In this document: positions 31,606 to 43,830 of the stretch, piece by piece
How the letters are laid out: the number at the start of each line of letters is the position of its first letter
How positions within the stretch are numbered: position 1 is the stretch's first letter
Source of the DNA: Garcia nutans
Taxonomy: Eukaryota; Streptophyta; Magnoliopsida; Malpighiales; Euphorbiaceae
Length of the DNA stretch: 64,000 nt
Direction of reading: 5' to 3'
Assembly (NCBI GenBank): GCA_947685225.1
Contig: CANTUV010000004.1
Coordinates: 15,035,001-15,099,000, forward strand
Notes under the pieces: model-generated
Databases searched by the model: none
Seen by the model: the letters and a program-made list of their open reading frames with translations, nothing else
Told to the model about the DNA's origin: nothing
Position numbers and translations under genes: made by a program

Positions 31606-34600
31606 TTACTCTCGCATTGTTTGCTCACTTTCCCAAGTTGCTTCTTCCTTTCCATGATTCTTCCATAGAACCTTCACCAATGGCACTCTCTTGTTTCTCA
31701 GCTCTTTCACATCACGTGCCAAGACAGCAACTGGTTCCTCTTCAAAAGTCAAATCTGGACTCACTTCGATAGATTCAATTGGCAACACATGAGATGGATC
31801 CGATCTGTACCTCCTCAACATAGAAACATGAAATACATTATGAATACGATCCAACTCAGGTGGCAAAGCAAGTCGATATGCCACTGGCCCAACTCTTTCC
31901 AAAACTTCATACGATCCAATGAAACGAGGACTCAATTTTCATTTCCGTCCGAACCTCAAAATCTTCTTCCAAGGAGACACTTTCAGAAATACCTTATCTC
32001 CAACATCAAACTCTATGTCTCTCCTTTTCAGATCTGCATAAGACTTCTGTCGGTCTGAAGCTGCTTTTAACCTGCCTCGAATCAACTTTACTTTTTCTTC
32101 AGTTTCTTGAATTAAATCAGGACCAACCAACTTATTATCTCCAAGCTCATTCCAACAAAGAGGTGTCCTACACCGTCTGCCATACAATGCTTCAAACGGT
32201 GCCATACCAATGCTGGATTGGTGACTGTTGTTGTAAGCAAACTCCACAAGAGGTAAAAACCTATCCCAACTTCCAGAGAAATTGATGACACAGCTTCTCA
32301 ACATGTCCTCAATAATCTGTATCACCCTCTCTGACTGTCCATCTGTCTGTGGATGAAAAGCAGTACTGAAGTGTAATCGAGAACCCAAAGCACTATGCAA
32401 ACTCTTCCAAAATCTGGAAGTAAACCTGGGATCTCGATCAGACACTAAAGAAGTTGGAACACCATGCAACTTCACAATCTCCTGGATATACAGCTCAGCC
32501 AATCTCTCCAAAGAGTAATCCATCCGAACCGGAAGGAAATGAGCTGTCTTAGTCAATCTATCCACAATCACCCATATAGCATCATGCTTCTTTTGTGTCA
32601 ATGGCAAACCAGACACAAAATCCATCGTCACTCTATCCCACTTCCATTCTGGTACTGATAATGGTTGAAGCAATCCAGTTGGAACTTGATGCTCTGCTTT
32701 AACCTTCTGACAGGTGAGACATTTTGACACAAAATCTGCGATATCTCTCTTCAAACCAATCCAGCAGTAATGCTGTCTCAAATCATGATACATCTTTGTA
32801 TTACCCGGATGCATAGCAAACACTGACTGATGTGCTTCTTCTAAAATGACTCTTTTCAAATCAGCATCATCGGGTACACATAATCGGTTCTTAAACCAGA
32901 GACTCCCATCACCTTTCACAACAAAATCTCTAGTCTTCCCATTCTTGCAATCTGAAATAATCTTTTGAATCTTCATATCAATCAACTGAGCCTCTTTGAT
33001 CTGATCTAACAAAACTGGTTTCAAAAGCAACTGTGCCAACAATGCACCATCATCACAAGCTACAAAACTGGCATGCAAAGCTCTCAACTCAACAAGCAAC
33101 GAGAGCGAGTAAACAGTTAAACCAGCTAAAGACTTCCGACTCAAGGCATCAGCAACAACATTTGCTTTACCTGGATGATAATCAATCAAACAGTCGTAGT
33201 CTTTAATCAATTCCAACCATCTTCTCTGTCGAAGATTGAGCTCTTTCTGAACACCCAAATATTTCAAACTTTTGTGATCGGTGTAGATAAAACATTTCTC
33301 CCCAAACAGATAGTGTCGCCAAATCTTCAATGCAAACACAATGGCTGCTAGCTCCAAATCATGGGTCGGATAGTTAAGCTCATGCGGTTTCAACTGTCGA
33401 GATGCATAAGCTATAACTCTACCTTCTTGCATCAGTACACAACCCAAACCACGATGTGAAGCATCACTGAAAATCACATATGGTTTGCCTTCCACAGGTA
33501 AAGTAAGAACAGGCGCTTGAGTCAACATTTCTCTCAACTGCTCAAAGCTAGCCTGACACTGATCCGTCCACACAAATCTCACTCCCTTACGAAGCAATCT
33601 GGTGAGTGGAGTAGCTATCAAAGAAAACCCTTTCACAAACCGTCTGTAATAGCCTACCAAACCCAGAAAACTTCTAACCTCTGTCACCGACTTGGGTGGA
33701 CTCCAATTCAATATAGCTTCAACTTTACTCGGATCAACTCTAATGCCTTCCGCTGAAACTATATGACCGAGAAAAGCGACTTGATCCAACCAGAACTCAC
33801 ACTTTGACAATTTGGCAAACAACCGCTTCTCTTTCAAAATCTGCAACACAATCCGCAGATGCTTGTCATGTTCCTCTTCATTCCGCGAATACACCAGAAT
33901 GTCATCGATGAAGACCACTACAAACTGATCCAGATAGGGCCTGAACACCCTATTCATCAAATCCATAAAAGCTGCAGGTGCATTCGTTAGACCAAAAGGC
34001 ATAACTAGAAATTCATAATGCCCATACCTGGTCCGAAAGGCAGTCTTTGGAACATCTTTAGCCTTGACTCTCAGCTGATAGTACCCAGATCTCAAATCAA
34101 TTTTAGAAAACACAGCTGCACCCTTCAATTGATCAAAGAGATCATCAATTCTAGGCAAAGGATATTTATTTTTAATAGTCACCTTGTTCAATTGCCTATA
34201 ATCGATACACAACCTCATAGTACCATCTTTCTTCTTCACAAATAGCACAGGAGCTCCCCACGGAGAAACACTGGGGTGAATAAATCCTTTATCCAACAAC
34301 TCCTGTAATTGCACTTTCAATTCCCTCAATTCTGCTAGTGCCATTCTATAAGGAGTAATAGAGATAGGAGTGGTACCAGACAACAATTCAATACCAAACT
34401 CCACCTCTCTCTCAGGAGGTAACCCTGGCAACTCCTCTGGAAATACATCTGGGAACTCTGCAACTGTGGCAATACTATCAATGGGAGAACCCTTCACTCT
34501 AGTATTTAACACATGAGCAAGATAAGCTTCACACCCCTTTCTAATCAACCTCCTGGCTGCAACAGCTGAAACAAATAAGGAGGCTAGCTGTTCCTGCTCA

Positions 34601-36225
34601 TTAGATACTATCACCTCTCTACCATCAACAGTTTTCAAAGAAACAATTTTCTTTTTACAATCCACCACAGCTCCATGTCGAGATAGCCAATCCATACCTA
34701 AGATCACATCATATTCCTTAAATGGCATCTCAATCAAGTCTCCAAGGAACTCCTCACCTTGCACCCTCACTGCACTATCTCGGTGCACTTTACTCACAAT
34801 CACACTATGCCCTAACAGATTTGTCACCAACACATCAAATCCTAGGGACTCAGCATGCATATCAGACACAGGCAAAACAGATGCACTAATATAAGAATGT
34901 GTTGAACCCGGATCAATCAAAGCAAGTACTGAAGTATCAAATAAAGAAAAAGTACCAGCTATGACTGCCGATGCATCTGGCTGCCTCTGCATAACATACA
35001 TCCTCTGGGAAGATCCAACCTCCTCTGGTCTACTCTCCCTGGATGTAGCACCTCCTCTAGCACTGAACCCAGATCTGCCTCCCCTGCTGCTACCTCTGCC
35101 TGTTCGACCTCCCCTCACACTAGATCGAGAAGCTGCAGTATCAACTGACATCTGTTCTTGCCTCTCAGGACAATCTCTCACAAAGTGATTAGGTGATCCA
35201 CATCTGAAACAAACCCCTGCTACACCAGTCTTCCAGCAAGGACCACCATGTGGCCTACCACAATGAATGCAGATGGGTAGGGTAGATCTCTGAATCATAG
35301 GGGTCGGAGCACTTGCCACTGAAGCTGCAGGTCTAAATCTCTGCCTCTGAAACTGCACTGACCTACCAGCTGTTCTTTGACTCCTACTAACCCGAGGAGC
35401 AAAACTTCCCTTACCTCTTTTGACAGAAGAAGACCCTGCCTCAAAATGGGGCCTTCTCACTCTGACCTCTTCCTCTGAAGCAGCTGCAATAACTTGAGCT
35501 CGCTCTACACTTCGAGCTGCTGCCACTAACTGGGAGAAATCGTGATATCTAGATCCAGCCACTAGACACATAATAGAGGGCCTCAATCCTTCCTGAAACC
35601 TCCGGCATCTATCTATCTCATCAGCTATAATGCCACCAGCATAATGGCTCAATCTAATAAACTCAACCTCATATTCAGTTACAGTCTTGCTATCTTGCTT
35701 CAAGCTTAAGAACTCCATCTTCTTCATGTCTTTGTACTCCCTAGGAGTATACTTCAACTCAAACTCTCTCAGAAAATCCGCATATGACAATGGCGGTGGA
35801 TCATCCATAGAATGGGGCACTGTCCTCTTCCAATCATATGCATCCTTCTGTAGCAAAGATCTTGCATAATCAAACTTTTCCTCCGAGGTGGCTTGCAACT
35901 GAATAAAGATCCTCTGTACTTTGTCAAGCCACTGTTCTGCTACAGCTGGATCAGTAGTACTAAGGAAATCCTCCGCTCCATACTTCCTTAGTTTATCATA
36001 GTGCCTCACTGGTACCATAGGCTGAGGGGGTGGTGGCACTGGTTGCACTGGTGCTTGCCTCATAACTTCCATCATATGTCTAAACCAGGCTGGCGGAACC
36101 TCCTCTCCAGCTGGTCTACCCGACACCGAAGCAGGTGCCTCCTCAACACTATCAACCCTAGCTCCCTCAGTAGGAGCAATACTCTCGGCACTACCCTCAA
36201 TCGACTGACGTGAGTGAGAATCCAT
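31606..36225 (-). CDS. gag-pol: Element B gag-pol polyprotein (one frame; internal TGA at 31939-31941)
   Basis: Starts at ATG 36225, the first ATG of the frame. Open for about 1428 codons; a TGA follows at the integrase C-terminus, then the same frame continues to 31606. Domains by approximate residue: gag 95-230 (AVAEQWLDKVQRIFIQL); CCHC knuckle 340-353 (CFRCGSPNHFVRDC); protease 439-443 (DPGST); reverse transcriptase 620-860 with VVFIDDILVY near 771-780; RNase H 915-1030 (FSDAS, YTDHKSLKYL); integrase with zinc residues H1133, H1140, C1170, C1173 and catalytic D1203, D1264, E1300; then a chromodomain-like tail (VPLVKVLWKNHGKEEATWE). Compared with C, a glycine codon became TGA, and a glutamine codon near the end became TAA, removing about the last dozen residues. 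All catalytic residues look intact, but integrase would lose its tail unless the TGA is read through. Confidence 0.93.
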
Positions 36226-36374
36226 CACAACCTAAGTCTGCAAACACAACATACTACATCTTATTAAAGATCAGAGATTGCCAATCCCAAACATGTATGT
36301 TTTTCAAAAACCACTTTTTAAAATCAAAATAGTCTTTTTCTTACATTTTACCTAGGTTGAGAATCTCAAACCTA
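36226..36374 (-). other. Leader of element B
   Basis: About 150 bp between primer site and gag start; nothing else recognised. Confidence 0.6.
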
Positions 36375-36387
36375 GGCTCTGATACCA
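36375..36387 (-). other. Primer binding site of element B (initiator-Met tRNA)
   Basis: On the minus strand TGGTATCAGAGCC, seven bases past the LTR, the usual plant tRNA-iMet site. Confidence 0.92.
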
Positions 36388-36394
36388 AAACAAT

Positions 36395-38891
36395 TGTAAC
36401 ACCCCTACATTCAATACATGCACACTACAAACACCACAATGTAGTATACATGCACTAAACATAGAGATGCTACAGATTTTCTTAACATTTTAAACATTAC
36501 CATAATCTTTCAATTGCATACATTATAGAAAGATAAGTAGTTAACTTGTAATACAAAACTAAATAGATATATATATACATTTAGTTGTTACGCAGCGGAA
36601 TTTATTAAATATTTACATATATAAAAAAAACATTTAATTTCATATTTACAAATATACACATATGTACATTAAAATCATTACTTTACAAAATATAAAAGAG
36701 TTATACATGATTGGCAAGTCTCCTCTGATCTTTAAGTTCCCAAAATCAACTCTTCACTGTCTACTCTCACTCGGTCTCGAAGAGCTCTCGGGTTCAACCC
36801 TATTACCTGCGCGATCAAACACTATCGCGCTAAGCCAACGGCTTAGTAAGATAATTCATGCTAATGTTATGCTTTAATGCAATGCAATGCCAATTCTCAA
36901 TCCATATTATACATGTAACATCATATATGCAGAGCTAACAACATACCTTTACATTTCATAACTCAACATAAAAAGACATATCATATTTCAACATCTTATT
37001 ATATACCTCATTAGTATTCATTTAATCATTCATAATCAACACTAAACAAAGACAAGCATGGGCCCAAAACACACTAATATGCCATTCAATTTTCAGAGTT
37101 AATGTTTTGGTTTTATCATCACATTTATCAATATCATAAACCCAACTAGGCTTCAAGGATTAGGTTCAACCAAGCTTCAAGGGGAGCAAAGCATGCTAAG
37201 CATCAACCCAACTTGGCTTCAAGAACCAACCCAACCTAGCTTCAAGGGTGGTAACATCTCAATTAGGCTTCAAGGATTCAATCCAACCTAACTTCAAGAG
37301 ATTGTTACACTTATTAGGCATGCCACCAACAACAAACTCTGAAAATGGAATAACACATTAGCCACACAAATCATTTATTATTTAATTATCATTTCCATTC
37401 TCAACTCTCATCATAGCCAATAACAATGGCCTCATATCACATATAAGTTACCATAGCCAATCACAATGGCATTATATTCCATCACATTATACATATAGCA
37501 TTATTGATATAAACATAACCAAACACATTACTCATCACATGAGTCACAATACATGAAATATCACATTGTTCACATAGTATCATATACATTGCCATTATCA
37601 TCATATGCAACAATGCAATAATACAAGATTTGTACTTATTTTACTAACAATTCATACAACTCCAAACATTTCCTTGTTCAAGATTCTTTAACCTCTTAGA
37701 TCAATGATCAATCACTATCTTCAAGACTTAAATCAAAAGTAATAGCATATACTTGTTTAAGGATACACAAGAGATAATCCAATTAGGAATTAATTAGGGC
37801 AAACCTCAACCCTGACACGTTCACCCACACGAGCGTGTTCATGGACGTGCCCTAACTCCACAACACAGAAACATTTACACGCTCAACAACATGGGCGTGT
37901 TCCTGGGCGTGTAAATTCTTAAATCTTACAGTAGCTATGACACGCTCAATAACACGGGCGTGCTACTGGTCGTGTCAAACCTACTGCCTCCAACTCAATT
38001 GACACGCCTAAAAACTCTGGACGTGCTCATGGGCGTGTCCGGCCACAAATCAAGACTCCAATCAAAAACAACCATACACTCAACAACACACTTCTATACA
38101 TTAACATCCTCTTCAAATAATCTTAACAAAACATACTCAAAACTTATCTCAAACTTGCAACACACCCAAAACAAACCAAAACACACATCAAACACCAAAC
38201 ACAAAATCATCTCAAAACCCTTACCACATATACAACATCATCTCTTCCAATCATTTACTCTTTTCTTCCATCCCTACACAAAATCCATCATCAACTCACT
38301 CAAACACTTCTCACATCTCAAAATCAACCAACACACTCTTAAAAATCTATCAAACTCAAATACCATTTCAAATAAGGACAAAAATCACAAGAGAACTTAC
38401 CAAAGTTACAAAACTTCTTGAATCACCAACTTGATCACTTAATCTTTCTTTAATTTGAGCTTCACTCAACAAGATCTTCTCTTTGCCTCTTGCTTCCTTT
38501 GTCTAAGGAGAAGCCGGCCACCATGGAAAAGAAGAAGAAAATATCAAGAAGCAAAGTCAATTTTTGCTTTTAATCTCCACCAAGTGATCTTATCCAAGCA
38601 ATTACCAAAATACCCTCAATCATATAACTAACTTTTTGTTTCATATAAGCCCTTATATGTAATTACACACTCAACACAAATAAATATCTCTTCCATTGAC
38701 TCTTCATTTGACCAATTTATATGTTATATATATCATCATATACACAACATATACCATTCTCTCTAAACCCTATTTTCTTTCCCAATTTCTTTTCTCTTGC
38801 AATTAACACATATATACAATCCAATATATCACTACAACAACAATAACAACAACATAATCAAAACTTCTAGACCATATACGAGGTTATTACA
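36395..38891 (-). repeat. 5' LTR of element B (right on the map)
   Basis: 2497 bp, near-identical to 29023-31534; differs by a shorter AT run near 36570, a 9-bp deletion near 38850 and about ten substitutions. The promoter of the element should lie here; no single TATA box stands out. Confidence 0.95.
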
Positions 38892-38896
38892 GGAAA
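38892..38896. repeat. Target-site duplication of element B, right copy
   Basis: GGAAA, exact copy of 29018-29022. Confidence 0.95.
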
Positions 38897-39728
38897 GCAA
38901 ATTATGGTTTTGAGATTTTAAAGAAACAAAAATAACAATTTTAAGATTTTTGGAAAACAAAGAAACGAATTTAGGTTTTTAAACTTTAGAAAAGGTGAAC
39001 TGAGGTTCTAGGTTTTTCTTGATTTTGAAGAAATAGAAACAATAATTTTTAGATTTTTGAATGATGAAGCTACTGTGAATTAATAAAACAAATAAAGAAA
39101 TTCATACCTTCGTTTGTTGGTTCCACAAAAAATCACTTCTTGGATGAACAAGAACAAAGATAATCTTTGCTGCCTTTGATGGATTGAATTGCTTGTTTGC
39201 TATCTCAAAAAGTTCAATTGATTCAAAGTTTTCCTCCTCAATTTCGGTCTCAATTTCTCCCTTAAAATCCCCCTTTTTTGTTTTGTCTTATTTATAGAAG
39301 ATTTTTTTTATTAATTCTAGTTATTCGCGAAAAATAACATTAATTAAGAAAAGGAAACCGAAACCTAATTGTATTTGATTTTATAAAAATTTGCGTCAGA
39401 AAAATTACGCTGGCGAAAAAAACTACTGCGGAAAAATTGCGCTGGAGAAAAAAAAACTGCTGCAGAAAAATTACGTTGGGCAAAAATTGGCCTGCAGGCC
39501 ATTTCGCCCGCAGGAATAAACTGCGGGCGAAATGGCTTTGGCCATTTCGCCCCACGCTGATTTTCGGCAATGATTTTTTCATCGCCGATTTTTATTTTTA
39601 TTTTTTATTATTTTTTATTAATAAAAATTAGATACTAAAGCAAATATTATTTAATTAAGATAACAAAAATTATTTTAGACTAATTAAAATATATTAGACC
39701 GGACTGGGTCAAAAATTAAGGGTCTACA
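38897..39728 (-). repeat. 5' LTR of element A, proximal part
   Basis: Continues from 29022 and ends GGTCTACA. Contains a GC-rich hairpin pairing CATTTCGCCCGCAG (39500-39513) with CTGCGGGCGAAATG (39521-39534). Confidence 0.92.
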
Positions 39729-39733
39729 GTTGG
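39729..39733. repeat. Target-site duplication of element A, right copy
   Basis: GTTGG; left copy at 831-835 is GTTAG. Confidence 0.8.
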
Positions 39734-40858
39734 TACCCACACAAACACAAACTGGGTGGCGAATGTGCATAAATTATAGAAAAATAAATAAAGTCACCAA
39801 GAAAGATCTTTTTCCTTTGCAATTTATTGATCAAATGCTTGATAGGTTATCTGAACACGCTTTTTACTATTTTCTTGATGGTATTTCGGGTTGCCACCAT
39901 GTCCCGATAGCACCGAAAGATCAACCAAAGACTACATTTACTTATCCTTTTGGGACATTTGCATTTCGGAGGATGCCATTTGGACTTTGCAATGCACCGG
40001 GAACATTTCAAAGATGTATGCTTTCCATCTTTTCCAATATGTTGGACAAGTGCATTGAGGTATTTATGGATGACTTTTCTGTTTTTGGTAATTCCTTTGA
40101 TGATTGTTTGGAAAAGTTTACTCTAGTACTTGAAAGGTGTATTGAATGTAATCTTACCTTGGGTTGGGAAAAGAGTCATTTTATGGTTGTTCACAAGATT
40201 ATTTTAGGGCATGTTATTTCCCATGAAGGATTGAGGTAGACAAGGCTAAGGTTGAATTAATTGTGAACCTACCTCCACCCACATCAGTTAAAAGGATTAG
40301 AAGTTTTTTGGGACATGTAGGATTTTATAGGAGGTTTATAAAAGATATTTCCAAATTTTCATGCCCTTTGTGTCATTTGCTAGGAAAAGATGTCCCATTT
40401 GTTTGCGATGAAAAGTGCTTAGAAGCTTTTAAAATTTTGGAAGAGAAACTAACTTCTGCCCCTATAATTGTTACCCCAAATTGGGATTTTCCATTTGAAA
40501 TTATGTGCGATGCATCGAATTATGCCATTGGAGCTGTGCTGGGCCAAAGAGTGAACAAGTTGATGTGTGTAATTTATTATGCAAATTTATATTTAAACGA
40601 TGCACAAATAAATTACACGACCATTGAGAGAGAAATCTTGGTTGTGGTGTTTGTACTAGACAAATTTAGATATTTAATTGATAGGTTCTAAGGTCATAGT
40701 ATTTTTTGATCATACGGTCTTGAAATATCTGTTAACCAAACCACAAGCTAAACCTAGGCTCATTATGTGGGTGTTGATGTTACAAGAATTCGATGTTAAA
40801 ATCAAAGATAGGAAAGGAAGCAAGAATGTAGTAGCCGACAATCTTTCTTGACTTAACT
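39734..40858 (+). pseudogene. Element G reverse transcriptase and RNase H (Athila)
   Basis: Direct continuation of 1-829. TQTGWRMCINYRKINKVTKK, FPLQFIDQMLDRLSEHAFYY, RRMPFGLCNAPGTFQRCM and the active site VFMDDFSVFGNSF are intact up to a frameshift at about 40238. RNase H follows in the next frame: RSFLGHVGFYRRFIKDISKF, FEIMCDASNYAIGAVLGQR and INYTTIEREILVVVFVLDKF, then a frameshift near 40690 and VFFDHTVLKYLLTKPQAKP. It ends with ADNLS followed by a stop at about 40850. The catalytic M-D-D core of reverse transcriptase is preserved. Confidence 0.9.
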
Positions 40859-42235
40859 CTTGTGATAATGATGCTGAAATTGCTTGTGAAAATGTTTTTG
40901 AAAATTTTTCGGATGATCACTTGTTTTCTTTAACTCAAGCACCATGGTATGCAGATGTTGCTAACTATCTTTCTTGTGGTGTTGTGAGAAAGGATTTGAG
41001 TTTCCAGGCAAAGAAGAGGTTCCTGCATACATGTAAGTATTATTTTTTGGATTAGTCGTACTTGTTTAGAATTTGCAGGGATGAAGTCATAAGAAGATGT
41101 GTTCCGGAAGATGAAGAAAAACAAGTGCTACAATTTTGCCACAATATGTATTACGGGGGACATTTTGGAGGAAAAAAGACCGCCGAGAAGGTTCTTCAAA
41201 GCTGTTTGTATTGGCCAACTCTTTTTAAGGATGCTTATCATTTTTGTATAAGATGTGATAAATGCCAAAAAGTAGGAAACATTAGCAAACGGAATGAAAT
41301 GCCCCTTAACATTTTTATTGTGGTTGACATTTTTAATGTATGGGGGATTGATTTCATGGGGCCATTTCCCAATTCCTTTGGTTTTGAATATATCCTTCTA
41401 GCAGTGGATTATGTGTCCAAGTGGGTTGAGGTTATCCCCACTAGGACTAATGATGCTAACATTGTGTTGAAATTCTTGAAGGAGAATATTTTGAGCAGGT
41501 TTGGAACCGCCAAAGCAATAGTGAGTGTTGGAGGAAGCTATTTTTGCAACAAATGGTTTGAAAAGTTTATGACCAAGATGGGCATCCGACACAAAGTGGC
41601 AACTCCATACCATCCCCAAACGTCCAGACAAGCTGATATCTCAAACAAGAAAATCATGGCGATTTTTGAAAAGACGGTGAGCACAACTCAGAAGGATTGG
41701 TCAATCTGACTCTCGGAAGCATTGTGGACTTATAGGATAGCTTTTAAAACTCAATTGAGAATGAGTCCTTATAGGTTGGTCTTTTGGAAAGGCTTGCCAC
41801 CTCCCAGTGGAATTGGAGCACAAGGCTTATTGGGCAATAAAGACCACGAATATAGACTTGGATGGAGCAAGGGAGTAAAGAATGCTTTAGATTTTCTAGC
41901 TTGATGAGCTTAGTAATGAAGCCAATGAGAGTTCGAGGATCTTCAAGGAAAAGACAGAAGCTATGCATGACAGGATGATCCTTCGAAGGACTTTTGAAAT
42001 GGGAATGAAAGTCCTTCTCTTCAATTCAAGAATGCGGCTATTTCCCAAAAAATTGAAGTCATGTTGGACTTGACCCTTTCAAGTTGCTCAAACATTCCCA
42101 TATGGGGCTGTTGAGTTGCTTAATTTAAAAACCAATGAGACGTTTAAGGTTAATGGACAAAGGGTGAAGCCCTAATTTGAAGAAATCGAAGTTGCAAAAA
42201 TGTTGGAAAGTGTGGTGTTTGTTGACGAATAATGC
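40859..42235 (+). pseudogene. Element G integrase (Athila)
   Basis: Zinc region: VLQFCHNMYYGGHFGGKKTA and CIRCDKCQKVGNISKRNEM. Core: VWGIDFMGPFPNSFGFEYIL (first aspartate present), then AIVSVGGSYFCNKWF, where the usual S-D-G-G has become S-V-G-G, so the second catalytic aspartate is lost. HHPQT-type and ANKE-type motifs are also altered (YHPQTSRQADISNKK). Stops at 41707 and frameshifts near 41810 and 41905 precede the C-terminal part (DRMILRRTFEMGMKVLLFNS, PYGAVELLNLKTNETFKVNG). Dead gene. Confidence 0.88.
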
Positions 42236-42480
42236 AACAATGTCCAGCTACACGACATTAAAGAAGCGCTAAATGGGAGGCAACCCATCGGTTTGCATTT
42301 CTTTTCATAGTTACCATTTCATGTTTAGCAATTTTAATTTCATGTTTAGTTTAAATAAAATGGAATGGGTGCTTGATCAATTTTTATTTTTCTTGGATGT
42401 GTTTCAGGGTTAAGCAAGGAAGAAGATTGCATTTCTTAGATTTGGTGACACAAATAAACCATATTATTAAAACAAATTAA
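42236..42480 (+). other. Element G 3' untranslated remnant and junction with F
   Basis: Holds AAAGAAGCGCTAAATGGGAG and GCAACCCAT, the block also found after the D coding region (57113-57145). No LTR or target duplication follows; Tat sequence of F starts at about 42481-42494. Confidence 0.65.
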
Positions 42481-42494
42481 AAGACAAATACCAT

Positions 42495-43403
42495 TCTTGC
42501 TTGTTTCTTCTAATGATGATATTGATCCATGAGTGTTGGATATCATGGACCAAATGGAAGGAGGCTTGTCGCCAATACCCTTGATCTTAGCTGAGACTTT
42601 TGTTGGATTAAAAACTTAAATAAGGATTGTCAAAGAAACTGACTGGAAGTCCATTTTTGCTTTAGGTAATTACCTAAACTGCCCTTTTGGGTTTACAATT
42701 TAGTTTTTTCTCTTATTTTATTGCTCTAATTTTTGCCTAAATTGCCCTTGTGGGTTTTCGGAGCTAGCGAGCTATCCTAATTTTTGCCTAGGCCGCCCTT
42801 GCAGGTTTTCAACTTAGCGGACCCCTTTTTTCTTTTCTTTTTTTTATTTTATTATTATTTTCCTATTGCTCTAATTTTTGCCTAGTTCGCCCATGCGGAT
42901 TTTTGAAACTAGCGAACTATCCTAATTTTTGCGTAAGTTGCCCTTGCGGGTTTTCAGCTTAGCGGACCCCCTTCTTTTTTTTTAATTTTTAATTTTTCCT
43001 CACAGATTTGGCTTCAGGAGTGTCTCTACTTGCTTGATACTCCATCCATGGATTTTGCCAGATATCTGCCATGGCATCATTTGCTAGAAAACTACTCCAT
43101 CTTACTTCTTCATATGCTGACTGGGTTGATTGGATCCACTCACGTGCCGAAGTTAACATCCATTGGTTGGTACCTTGGTGAAAGATTTCTCGTATCACCA
43201 TGCGGACATACTCTATGTATGTTCCTCTTGCTGCTCTTCGTCGAGGTACTTGCTATGATCCTCGCTGGCTTGACCATCATTATGGAGCTGAGAATCGAGG
43301 TTCTGAATTCACTCCCAATTTAGACATGCCTTGTCTTACTCAACCCTACTTGGATTGGCTGAAGCAAAGCTGGCCTGCACGTTACACTTGTCGTCTGCCA
43401 TAG
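42495..43403 (+). pseudogene. Element F antisense gene: DUF7745-like, second copy
   Basis: Matches 7150-8078 of A in both exons. Exon 1 remnant from TTCTTGCTTGTTTCTTC to 42665, intron 42666-43005 with the same hairpin repeats, exon 2 43006-43403. Exon 2 reads IWLQECLYLLDTPSMDFARYLPWHHLLENYS in mixed frames and MRTYSMYVPLAALRRGTCYD further on, and ends at TAG 43401-43403, beyond the premature stop of A. Its 5' portion is missing at the G/F junction. Frameshifts near 43085 and 42570. Confidence 0.65.
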
Positions 43404-43830
43404 GTTTTACATTTGTCAATTTCTTTTTAAATTGTATTGTTAGGACGAAAAAATAATAAAAGTAGTAATAAGAGATGTTTCTTCTCCTTATATAATTTGT
43501 CATCACCTTTTGCTATTGTGTTTATTTATTTCATCCATATTTGGTCAAATACTTATAACAATGCACATAGAACAATTTTCATATTAATTCTATTTTATTA
43601 AATTGGGGAACAACCAAATATAAAGCCAGCATACACAAGATCACTCATGTTGCCAACTAGCCCTTTCAGATTTTCTAATTGACGATTTTCTCTCATTTAG
43701 CGCTAATTTTTGCCTAGCCTGCCCTTTCGGGTTTTCAAAAATAGTGGACTGCTCTAACTTTTGCCTAGGCCGACCTTTTTGGATTTTTGACCTAGCGAGC
43801 CTTTTTTTTATACATAAAACCTTTTCAACC
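43404..43830. repeat. Pol/antisense spacer of F with hairpin units
   Basis: Same arrangement as 8079-8549. One hairpin pairs CTAGG (43765-43769) with CCTAG (43791-43795) where A has different paired bases. Rest AT-rich, non-coding. Confidence 0.6.

Larger units (their letters stand above)
29023..38891 (-). mobile_element. Element B: young, nearly complete Tekay/Del-type Ty3/gypsy retrotransposon
   Basis: 9869 bp coding on the minus strand, with exact target duplications, both LTRs (2512 and 2497 bp), primer site, polypurine tract and one long gag-pol frame. The LTRs differ at only about ten bases plus two short indels by eye, so the insertion is recent. Lineage is inferred from the gag-pol motifs, the chromodomain-like tail and the long LTRs. 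Confidence 0.95.
836..39728 (-). mobile_element. Element A: Tat-lineage Ty3/gypsy retrotransposon, about 17 kb without nested insertions
   Basis: Large LTR retrotransposon transcribed on the minus strand. Order along that strand: 5' LTR (27691-39728, split by B), primer site, leader, gag (split by C), zinc-finger and protease region (split by H), reverse transcriptase, RNase H, a second RNase H, integrase, then on the opposite strand two antisense genes, a tandem-repeat array, a polypurine tract and the 3' LTR (836-2988). LTRs begin TGTGAGCGGGG and end TACA. A second RNase H, antisense genes between pol and the 3' LTR, and 3' tandem repeats are known traits of the Tat group (Ogre/Retand relatives). 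Net length is about 17.2 kb after removing B, C and H. All its genes are broken. Confidence 0.87.
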
